Position numbers and translations under genes: made by a program
Shown: positions 5,232 through 10,783 of the stretch, one piece after another
Layout: every line of letters starts with the position of its first letter
Numbering within the stretch: position 1 is the first letter of the stretch
NCBI GenBank assembly: GCA_030609215.1
Contig: JAUWCR010000019.1
Coordinates: 1-10,783, forward strand
DNA: 10,783 bases
Source of the DNA: Actinomycetes bacterium
GTDB lineage: Bacteria > Actinomycetota > Humimicrobiia > Humimicrobiales > Humimicrobiaceae
Reading direction: 5' to 3'
The notes under the pieces: model-generated
What the model was told of the DNA's origin: nothing
Database searches by the model: none
Seen by the model: the letters and a program-made list of their open reading frames with translations, nothing else

Positions 5232-5660
5232 ATGATTGATATTAAAAAGTTACGGCGAGTGTCATATATGTCAAAAAGGATGTATGTAATTAGAGATATG
5301 TGTGAACGTAAAAATTTTGATATTAAATATTTGTTTGGGCTTTTTAATTACTATAGTGAGAAAAATAAAGGCGATAGCTTCTTTGAAAGAATATTTAGAA
5401 AAGCTTCTTTTACGGGTACGCTTAAGGAAAACTTTGATAAATTCAACTCCAGTATAGATGACCTGGTAAAAAATCTAAAAGTTGGCAAAGAAGAATATAT
5501 TTCAAAAAAATATGAGGAAGTAGATAAATTGTTAAATAATTTGGTTATTAATTTAGAGGAACAATTAGGTGTTGAAAGGGAAGTGGATAAAGATACTGTC
5601 CGTGGATATTTAGATGAAAATTTAAAACAGTTGATAGAAAGCAGTCTTAAGGGGCTTTGA
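5232..5660 (+). CDS. Uncharacterised 142-residue helical protein
   Basis: A complete ORF with a clear ribosome site (GGAAGG, seven bases before ATG). The protein is soluble, highly charged and mostly helical. The first 30 residues are basic (KKLRRVSYMSKR, MCERKNFD), and from about 65 to 140 there are long amphipathic helices of coiled-coil character (NFDKFNSSIDDLVKNLK, YEEVDKLLNNLVINLEEQL). There is no signal peptide, membrane helix or recognisable catalytic motif. A single Cys occurs in MCERKN. I do not recognise the family. It is the last + strand gene and converges on the TPR gene. Codon use matches the AT-rich host rather than the central block. Confidence 0.7.
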   Translation: MIDIKKLRRVSYMSKRMYVIRDMCERKNFDIKYLFGLFNYYSEKNKGDSFFERIFRKASFTGTLKENFDKFNSSIDDLVKNLKVGKEEYISKKYEEVDKLLNNLVINLEEQLGVEREVDKDTVRGYLDENLKQLIESSLKGL

Positions 5661-5678
5661 TAGTGCCTATATTATCAA
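5657..5678. terminator. Small hairpin between convergent genes
   Basis: TTGATA (5657-5662) and TATCAA (5673-5678) form a six-base stem with a ten-base loop in the 28-base gap between the + strand orphan gene and the end of the - strand TPR gene. The + strand continues TTTCTGTTT. It might serve as a weak terminator in either direction, but the stem has little GC. Confidence 0.25.
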
Positions 5679-5688
5679 TTTCTGTTTA

Positions 5689-7098
5689 CTATTGTTCGGA
5701 GATTTTATATATTTCTTTATATTGCTGGTTCTCTTCATAGGTTACTTCTCCATAAAAAGGCGGGATATCAGATTTTTCAAGTTCAGCGGCAATTTTATAT
5801 GTTCCTGATTTGATATCAATTTCTGTTTTAGATTCAGCTTCTAATTTTGCGATCTTATATTCCGGGCCTTTAAAATAAATAATTAGATTATAGGGTGTGG
5901 TATTTTCAATATGCAATCTACTTTGCTCAGGGATAGAAATAGATTTGTAAGGTATTGATTGAATAATTTCAGTATGATCTGAGTCAGCAACCAGCTTTAT
6001 TTTACTATCAACAATAAATGGAGTTAATTGTTCTTCCATATCAGAATTCAAATCAACTATAGTATCATAAATAAATAGTGCCTTAGAATAGTCACTATCA
6101 TTATAAAAATCGTAACCAATATTTTTTAGGGTACTGGTTGGAGTATTGGAAAATATTGTTCTTTTTTGGTTATTAAAGATATAGCTATTTTGTTTCTGGA
6201 TTTCTTTATCTAGGTCCAGTATCCTTAAGAATTCTTTTATGCTATTTTCATAATCTTTATTTTCATTCAGTTCCAGTGATTCACTTATATATGTTTTAAA
6301 TAACAAGAGATTTGCTTCTTTAGAAGTATCATTTTCGGGGTAGTTGTCGATTATATTGTTTAAGGCTTCTATTGTTTCGTTCCAGTTCTTGTTTTTATAA
6401 AAACTTAAAGCTGCATTATATAAATATTCTGGAATTTTGTAAGTAGAAATAAAAGCTTCGTTTGTATCTGGAAATTGCTCTATTATTTCGTTTAAAATTT
6501 CTATTGCTTTTAAGTAGTTTTGTCCTGATTTTTCATAGTTTTTTTCATCATAAGAATTTTCTGCAATTTTTGCATAACAGTCAGTAAAAATTTTCTTTAT
6601 CTCAAGGTCCTGGGGCTGGATTATTTCTTCATTAATTGCCTTGCTGAAATAGGAGATAGATTCCTCATAATCATTGTTTGAATAATAAGCAAGTGATATA
6701 TTTCTTAAAGCTTCATTATATATTTTACTATTTGGATATTTATTTAAAATAATCTTATATTTATCAATTGATTCAGTGTAGTCTTTATTTTCATAACATT
6801 GTCTGGCGTCTTGGTATATTGCCGAAGGACCAAAAATGGTAGGCATGATGATGCCTGCAGTAAAAATAATAAAAAAAATTATAAATATAAATCCAGCAGT
6901 TATTTTTTTTACAAAATTGAAAATAGCCAGAATCAAACTTATTACAACTACCGGTATGCTAATAAATGGTAAATAGTCCCAGAACATTCCTTCGTCAGTA
7001 TAAAATAGATATCCTGAACCAATAGTAATAAGTATAAATATAACCATAAAAAAAATAGAGCCAGGTCCTAGTCTATTTCTTCTTCTATATGGATACAT
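5689..7098 (-). CDS. Membrane-anchored TPR-repeat protein
   Basis: A 469-residue protein. After a basic start (MYPYRRRNR) it has three membrane helices at about 14-33, 43-63 and 67-89. From about 91 to 350 it contains TPR-like helical repeats of the type found in YfiO/BamD- and tol-pal-related proteins: IYQDARQCYENKDYTESIDKY, YNEALRNISLAYYSNNDYEE, LYNAALSFYKNKNWNETIEA and NIGYDFYNDSDYSKALFIYD are visible. The last 100 residues (about 380-469) look like a beta-rich domain. It is probably a scaffold on the membrane surface; partners are unknown. A TTG at 7101 would add one residue, but ATG 7098 is chosen: it shares its A with the TGA stop of the acetyltransferase gene and has GGAG eight bases upstream, so translation is coupled. 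No family function is assigned. Confidence 0.82.
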   Translation of the reverse strand: MYPYRRRNRLGPGSIFFMVIFILITIGSGYLFYTDEGMFWDYLPFISIPVVVISLILAIFNFVKKITAGFIFIIFFIIFTAGIIMPTIFGPSAIYQDARQCYENKDYTESIDKYKIILNKYPNSKIYNEALRNISLAYYSNNDYEESISYFSKAINEEIIQPQDLEIKKIFTDCYAKIAENSYDEKNYEKSGQNYLKAIEILNEIIEQFPDTNEAFISTYKIPEYLYNAALSFYKNKNWNETIEALNNIIDNYPENDTSKEANLLLFKTYISESLELNENKDYENSIKEFLRILDLDKEIQKQNSYIFNNQKRTIFSNTPTSTLKNIGYDFYNDSDYSKALFIYDTIVDLNSDMEEQLTPFIVDSKIKLVADSDHTEIIQSIPYKSISIPEQSRLHIENTTPYNLIIYFKGPEYKIAKLEAESKTEIDIKSGTYKIAAELEKSDIPPFYGEVTYEENQQYKEIYKISEQ

Positions 7099-7640
7099 CA
7101 ACTATACTCCATTACGTAAGTGTCCCAGTATTTATTATCATAAAGATGGTTTTTCTTAAGAATTTTTATTAATTTAAATCCCGCATTTTTATAGGCTTTA
7201 ATAGCTCTGTTATTATATTCATATACATTAAGATGTATATTGACAAGATTCAATTTATTTATTGCAAAATCAGTAATGCTATTAATAACATCTGAACCAT
7301 ATCCTTTATTCCAGTATTCCTTATTACCTATTACTATTCCAAGTTCACAGGTTTTACTGACCCAATCTATCCTATGAAGGCCGCAATTACCGATATATTT
7401 GTTTTTATCTTTAGCTATTATGGAAAAAACCATATCCTTATTTGAAAGTTGAATTGAATTAAACCATTGTAATTCTTCATCTATGGTAAGTTCTTTAAAA
7501 TTATGGCTCAAGAATTTATTGACAGTAGGATCTTTTAACCAGGTTATAGATGCTTCCAGATCATATCTTTCCAGCTTCCTTAGGATGATTTTTTTACCAG
7601 ATATATTTTTATCTAGAAAAAAAAAGCTTTGGGCTATCAT
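7098..7640 (-). CDS. GNAT-family N-acetyltransferase (RimJ/RimL-type)
   Basis: A 180-residue acetyl-CoA-dependent acetyltransferase of the RimJ/RimL-like GNAT group (Acetyltransf_3 fold). Visible elements are KIILRKLERYDLEASITWL at 17-35 (family opening), CELGIVIGNKEYWNKGYG at 98-115 with the pyrophosphate-binding NKGYGS turn at 111-116, and NVYEYNNRAIKAYKNAGFK at 138-156, the conserved N-x-R-A-i-x-x-Y-x-k-x-G-F motif. The length is normal. Relatives acetylate protein N-termini, amino sugars, nucleotide sugars or antibiotics; the substrate here cannot be told. The gene begins nine bases after the slipin stop with only a weak ribosome site and ends overlapping the TPR gene by one base, indicating cotranscription with both. 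Confidence 0.9.
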   Translation of the reverse strand: MIAQSFFFLDKNISGKKIILRKLERYDLEASITWLKDPTVNKFLSHNFKELTIDEELQWFNSIQLSNKDMVFSIIAKDKNKYIGNCGLHRIDWVSKTCELGIVIGNKEYWNKGYGSDVINSITDFAINKLNLVNIHLNVYEYNNRAIKAYKNAGFKLIKILKKNHLYDNKYWDTYVMEYS

Positions 7641-7649
7641 TATATCTTG

Positions 7650-8438
7650 CTATATCTTATTATTTCTATCTTTGTTTTTTCCCATCAATTCTATAAAGGA
7701 CTGTATAAAGTCAATTGGTACTGGAAATATAATGGTTGAGTTTTGCTCTGATGCTATCTCTCGAAGTGTTTGTAAAAATCTTAACTGTACTGATACAGGG
7801 TATTTGCTTAATACACGAGCAGCATTGGAAAGCTGCTCTGATGCCTGAAACTCTCCTTCAGCATTTATAATTTTAGCTCGTCTTTCTCTTTCAGCTTCAG
7901 CCTGCTTAGCAAATGCTCTTTGTATTGATTGTGGGAGCTCAACATCTTTTATTTCAACTGTGGATACTTTTACTCCCCACGGATCAGTCTGTTCGTCAAT
8001 TATAATTTGGAGTTCTTTGTTTATTTTATCTCTTCTTGAGAGTAAATCATCTAATTCAGCCTGGCCCAGTATGCTTCTTAGCGTAGTTTGAGCAATTTGT
8101 GAAGTAGCAAGTACATAATTTTTTATAGCAATTACTGATTTTTCAGGGTTCATTACTTTAAAATACACAACAGCATTTACTTTTACTGGAACATTATCTT
8201 TGGTAATGACATCCTGTGGGGGAACATCTAAAGTGACAACTCGGAGATCAACCTTTATCATTTTATCCACAAAGGGAATTATAATAAATATCCCAGGACC
8301 TTTTGTGCTGCTCAGTCTCCCAAATCTAAATATTACGCCTCTTTCATATTCTTTTAGGATTTTTATGGCAGAAACTAGAATTATAATGACAACAACAACA
8401 GCGAGTATGATAATAATTAATGTTCCCATGGTAAGCAT
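7650..8438 (-). CDS. Slipin/stomatin-like SPFH-domain membrane protein
   Basis: A 262-residue SPFH protein of the prokaryotic stomatin (slipin) class, which oligomerises on the membrane and organises or regulates a partner NfeD protease. One N-terminal membrane helix spans about 5-25. The SPFH core follows: [20 protein letters not shown] at 29-48, [20 protein letters not shown] at 63-82, [12 protein letters not shown] at 87-98, and [20 protein letters not shown] at 154-173. A charged coiled-coil helix ([20 protein letters not shown], 179-198) comes next. The start ATG 8438 has AGGGAG seven bases upstream. The NfeD gene is the next gene upstream in the same direction, 163 bases away, an arrangement well known from archaea and bacteria. 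Confidence 0.95.
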   Translation of the reverse strand: MLTMGTLIIIILAVVVVIIILVSAIKILKEYERGVIFRFGRLSSTKGPGIFIIIPFVDKMIKVDLRVVTLDVPPQDVITKDNVPVKVNAVVYFKVMNPEKSVIAIKNYVLATSQIAQTTLRSILGQAELDDLLSRRDKINKELQIIIDEQTDPWGVKVSTVEIKDVELPQSIQRAFAKQAEAERERRAKIINAEGEFQASEQLSNAARVLSKYPVSVQLRFLQTLREIASEQNSTIIFPVPIDFIQSFIELMGKNKDRNNKI

Positions 8439-8531
8439 ATGAGTCTCCCTTATTAATGTTTTTTTTATTATTTTATTATTGTAACACTTGTTCTTATTAA
8501 ATAATAACTATAATTAAAATTAATTATAAAA

Positions 8532-8568
8532 ATAGAAAATTTTCTTGGGCAAATAATAAAATTTCTAT
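8532..8568 (-). terminator. AT-rich hairpin with T run between nfeD and the slipin gene
   Basis: Read on the - strand, ATAGAAATTTT pairs with AAAATTTTCTAT (one bulged base) around a 14-base loop and is followed by TTTTTAT. The stem has little GC, so it would be a weak or partial terminator. It could reduce read-through from nfeD into the slipin operon. No second convincing promoter could be picked out of the AT-rich remainder. Confidence 0.3.
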
Positions 8569-8601
8569 ACTTCTTCTTTTTTTGTAAAAATAATTAAACA
8601 A

Positions 8602-9984
8602 TCAATTTGATTTATTTTTACTTTTTGTCTTTTGTACAAATAAAGTAAGACCTTTTATTGAAACTATTTCAACCTGCTCGCCTTTGTTGATTTTTTTCTT
8701 ATTTTTTGAGATTGCATTCCATATTTCTCCACCAATTTTTATTTGACCATCAGGGTTTAAGGTTTCTAGAGTTATTGCAGTTTCACCAATCATTCCAGAT
8801 TTTCCTGTGACTGGTTTTCTTATATGAGTTTTATATACTGCTCTTGCTACGATGATCATAAAACCAGATACTACAATGGTTAAGCATATTATTAGTGTCT
8901 TTGCTATTTTAAGATAGGGAGCACTGGTATCAATGAGTAAAAATGAACCCATTAGCATAGATATTATTCCTAATATGGATAATATGCCTCCAAGATTTAA
9001 TTTTATATCCAGTATAAATAAAATTATTGCTAAAATTATAAGACCAAGACCTGCATAATTTATAGGCAGGATACTAAAAGAATATAGACCCAGTATTATA
9101 AATAAAACACCTATAGCTCCTGATATTCCAAGTCCAGGTTGAGAAAATTCATAGATAATTCCAAATATTCCAATAATAAATAATAAGTATGCTATATTTG
9201 GGTTAGAAATTATATGTAGGAATTTAGAAATAAAACTCATTTCTATTTCTTCTGTAACTGCATTGCTGGTATTTAAAACAAAAGTATTTTTATGTTTATT
9301 TATAATCTTTCCATCAATCTTTTCCATAAGTTCTTTTAGATCAGATGAAATAAAATCTATTACTCCCAGTTCCAAAGCTTTATCTGCGGTAATGGAATCA
9401 CTTTTTCTAACTGCTTTTTCAGCCCAATCAGCATTTCTGTTATGGAGGTCTGCAAGGCTTCTGATAAAAGATATGGAGTCATTCACTACCTTTTCCATCA
9501 TTTCTTCAGATATTTGTTGTTCTCCTCCTAGATTAACAGGGTGTGCAGCGCCAATATTAGAACCAGGGACCATGACAGCAATATCACTCGCATATATTAT
9601 AAATACACCTGCTGAAGCTGCTCTTGAACCAGCTGGGTAGACAAATACTATTACTGGGGTAGCAGTGTTTAAAATGTTTTTTATTATTTCTCTCATTGAA
9701 GTTTCTAATCCCCCAGGTGTATCCATAAGTATAATGAGTCCAGAACCATCTTCCTGTGATTTTTTCAGGCATTTACCCAGGTAATTTGCTGTGGAAGGGT
9801 CAATTATACCTTCTATATTACATGTATAGAAATGATTAATTTCAGTAGTAGCTTTATTTTCATCTGCGTAAATTTCATCAGTGAATGTTATTAAAAATAG
9901 TGATAGAAAAATTAAAAAAGCTAATAAGAATAAGATTCCCTTCATGTATTGATTTTTTTTATTTCTAATTGAATAAATTTTCAT
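8602..9984 (-). CDS. nfeD: Full-length NfeD: ClpP-class membrane serine protease
   Basis: A 460-residue long-form NfeD (NfeD1b class, like PH1510). An N-terminal signal or membrane helix (about 15-34) leads into an extracytoplasmic ClpP-fold protease domain (about 50-235). MDTPGGLETSM at 87-97 is the oxyanion-loop region. PAGSRAASAG at 117-126 carries the nucleophile S124. GAAHPV at 145-150 and K165 complete the Ser-Lys dyad: the 41-residue distance equals that between S97 and K138 of PH1510. Four or five membrane helices follow (about 262-380), then a C-terminal OB-fold NfeD domain (about 392-450; GMIGETAIT, GQIKIGGEIWNA, GEQVEIVSIKGLTLFV). Such proteases cleave stomatin C-termini and take part in membrane quality control, in keeping with the slipin gene next door. 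No clear ribosome site precedes the ATG; a long palindrome lies in the leader. Confidence 0.95.
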   Translation of the reverse strand: MKIYSIRNKKNQYMKGILFLLAFLIFLSLFLITFTDEIYADENKATTEINHFYTCNIEGIIDPSTANYLGKCLKKSQEDGSGLIILMDTPGGLETSMREIIKNILNTATPVIVFVYPAGSRAASAGVFIIYASDIAVMVPGSNIGAAHPVNLGGEQQISEEMMEKVVNDSISFIRSLADLHNRNADWAEKAVRKSDSITADKALELGVIDFISSDLKELMEKIDGKIINKHKNTFVLNTSNAVTEEIEMSFISKFLHIISNPNIAYLLFIIGIFGIIYEFSQPGLGISGAIGVLFIILGLYSFSILPINYAGLGLIILAIILFILDIKLNLGGILSILGIISMLMGSFLLIDTSAPYLKIAKTLIICLTIVVSGFMIIVARAVYKTHIRKPVTGKSGMIGETAITLETLNPDGQIKIGGEIWNAISKNKKKINKGEQVEIVSIKGLTLFVQKTKSKNKSN

Positions 9985-10026
9985 AATTAGACCATAAGTA
10001 TTGGCAAGTTATTAAAATTATTAAAC

Positions 10027-10054
10027 TTTAAGAGTTGTAAATACACCTCTTAAA
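10027..10054. repeat. 28-base near-perfect palindrome in the nfeD leader
   Basis: Arms TTTAAGAG (10027-10034) and CTCTTAAA (10047-10054) are perfectly complementary. The inner bases continue the symmetry (TGTA with TACA) with a single mismatched pair. It lies 43-70 bases upstream of the nfeD start and just downstream of a TATAAT. It could be a repressor operator or an mRNA hairpin. No T run follows. Confidence 0.55.
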
Positions 10055-10067
10055 TAGTGCAGGTTAT

Positions 10068-10073
10068 ATTATA
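10068..10073 (-). promoter_or_regulatory. Candidate -10 element for nfeD
   Basis: TATAAT on the - strand, with transcription predicted to start near 10061 and run straight into the 28-base palindrome. No good -35 stands 16-18 bases upstream, so the promoter would be weak or activator-dependent. The 163-base gap between the ferredoxin stop and nfeD supports an independent promoter here. Confidence 0.35.
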
Positions 10074-10147
10074 CAATAAAAATAGAATATAATTACCAGT
10101 GTAAATAATGCTGTGCTTGGATAAAAAAAGTATTTGCAGGCGATTGG

Positions 10148-10555
10148 TCACATTTTTATTTTTATTGCATTAACCGGACAGGAGTTCTGGCAAAAACCGC
10201 ATAATATGCATTTATCTTTATTAAAATTCAGCTTAAAATTAATTTTATCAAGGGTTAAAGCTTTTGTTATGCAGAGGGACGTGCAGAGACCGCAATGTAT
10301 GCATTGATCTTTGTCCATAATTATATCTTTTGAAGCTTCCTGTATTGTTACGCCTTCTTTAGTAAGATATTCAATGCCTTTTTCAATCTGATTTTTATTT
10401 CCTTTAATCTCAATTAATATCTTACCTTCCATTTCTGTTGTTATCTCTGCTCGAAGTATATTAAATTCCAGGTCAAAATTTTTAACTAATTTATAGGTTA
10501 TAGGCTTAGTAACAATATTTTCTGGAAATGTCAGAACTAATCTTCTTGTCTTCAT
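10148..10555 (-). CDS. NIL-domain 2x[4Fe-4S] ferredoxin of the homocysteine biosynthesis pair
   Basis: A 135-residue protein with an N-terminal NIL domain (about 1-75; RLVLTFPENIVTKPITYKLV opening) and a C-terminal bacterial-type ferredoxin. Cluster ligands are C85, C88, C91, C95 (CIHCGLCTSLC) and C116, C119, C122, C126 (CILCGFCQNSCP), so two [4Fe-4S] clusters are expected. The layout is that of Methanosarcina MA1822, which works with the DUF39 protein MA1821 to form homocysteine from aspartate semialdehyde and sulfur, supplying electrons or sulfur handling. The DUF39 gene is immediately upstream: its TAA shares one base with this ATG (TAATG), and GAGGAG in the end of that gene serves as ribosome site. 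All cluster cysteines are intact. A generic NIL ferredoxin is the alternative, but the neighbour argues against it. Confidence 0.9.
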   Translation of the reverse strand: MKTRRLVLTFPENIVTKPITYKLVKNFDLEFNILRAEITTEMEGKILIEIKGNKNQIEKGIEYLTKEGVTIQEASKDIIMDKDQCIHCGLCTSLCITKALTLDKINFKLNFNKDKCILCGFCQNSCPVNAIKIKM

Positions 10556-10783
10556 TAAAGCTCCTCTTTACTGAGTATATCGAGACTGTTTAAGTCCTCG
10601 TCTAGTGGAAGCGAAGCAACACTTGATGTTAGATAAAAATTGCCGCTCCTTATCCATTCCTTTAAGACATTTGAAATTTCCCTTGCTTTGTAGTAACTGG
10701 ATATAGAACCTGTTTGGACATCTTTCCCATTTATTTTTATACAGCCACTTCTTAGCTGTTTATAGTTTATTTTTCCATATGAC
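10555..10783 (-). CDS. Homocysteine biosynthesis protein, DUF39/HcyBio family (5' partial)
   Basis: Only the last 75 codons are in the window; the gene continues beyond the right edge. The visible part reads SYGKINYKQLRSG, then IKINGKDVQTGSISSYYKAR, EISNVLKEWIRSGNF and YLTSSVASLPL. This is the characteristic C-terminus of DUF39 (HcyBio, IPR002708): YxxLRSGxIxINGKxVxTxxxSSYxKAREIxxxLKEWI. Members such as MA1821 take part in sulfide-dependent conversion of aspartate semialdehyde to homocysteine, an alternative to O-acyl-homoserine sulfhydrylation. The one-base overlap with the NIL-ferredoxin gene reproduces the known pairing and shows translational coupling. The catalytic cysteine of the family would be in the missing part. 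Confidence 0.85.
   Translation of the reverse strand, partial: SYGKINYKQLRSGCIKINGKDVQTGSISSYYKAREISNVLKEWIRSGNFYLTSSVASLPLDEDLNSLDILSKEEL

Noticed and set aside
7099..7101. TTG 7101 as start of the TPR gene
   Set aside because: The ATG three bases downstream has better ribosome-site spacing and forms the common TGATG stop/start overlap.
7483..7848. 121-codon + strand frame across the GNAT and slipin genes; similar frames at 8200-8442 and 9263-9640
   Set aside because: They are antisense shadows of strongly conserved - strand genes and have no family features.
1..10783. CRISPR array, tRNA, rRNA or insertion sequence
   Set aside because: Reading both strands I saw no regular repeat-spacer series, no cloverleaf-like sequence with a T-loop signature, no rRNA-like stretch and no transposase frame. 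A covariance-model search was not possible here.

Overview
The window looks like a piece of a low-GC, anaerobic bacterial genome. The flanking genes are very AT-rich (10 G+C in the 60 bases 541-600, 12 in 9901-9960). They include a gene pair, a DUF39-type homocysteine biosynthesis protein and an NIL-domain ferredoxin, that is typical of strict anaerobes such as methanogens, sulfate reducers and several uncultured bacterial phyla. The host cannot be named from this sequence. An Atribacterota-like or clostridial-type anaerobe would fit, but that is a guess.

Left edge (1-724): the tail of an unidentified gene, then a complete 3-methyladenine DNA glycosylase of the AAG/MPG family.

Central block (about 770-5040): a clearly more GC-rich segment (24 G+C in 1921-1980, 29 in 4561-4620). 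It carries a Fur-family repressor, a frameshifted remnant of a CooT-type (nickel-binding) small protein, a secreted lipoprotein built from two FmdE-like halves, a 55-residue cysteine-containing membrane peptide that gene callers are likely to miss, a radical SAM/SPASM enzyme, and a six-helix membrane protein. A recurring 11-base motif, WTGCAATWAWT, lies in front of the repressor gene, the lipoprotein gene and the small peptide gene. Each copy sits on or beside a promoter-like sequence. The simplest reading is a metal-responsive regulon, possibly acquired by transfer, in which the Fur protein represses a cell-envelope system: lipoprotein, membrane peptide, peptide- or protein-modifying radical SAM enzyme, and membrane protein. 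The resemblance of the motif to Nur (nickel) boxes and the CooT remnant both hint at nickel, but this is inference. This is the part most likely to be an undescribed system.

Right part (5043-10783): AT-rich again. After a possible small ORF and a 142-residue orphan helical protein on the + strand, everything else is on the - strand. Read in the direction of transcription, it runs: the C-terminal end of the DUF39 homocysteine biosynthesis protein, NIL-domain 2x[4Fe-4S] ferredoxin (the two overlap by one base), a 163-base gap with a promoter-like -10 and a 28-base near-palindrome, a full-length NfeD membrane serine protease, a slipin/stomatin, a GNAT acetyltransferase, and a membrane-anchored TPR protein. 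The slipin, GNAT and TPR genes are tightly packed (9-base gap, then one-base overlap) and probably cotranscribed. NfeD and slipin are the classic protease/SPFH pair of membrane-domain quality control.
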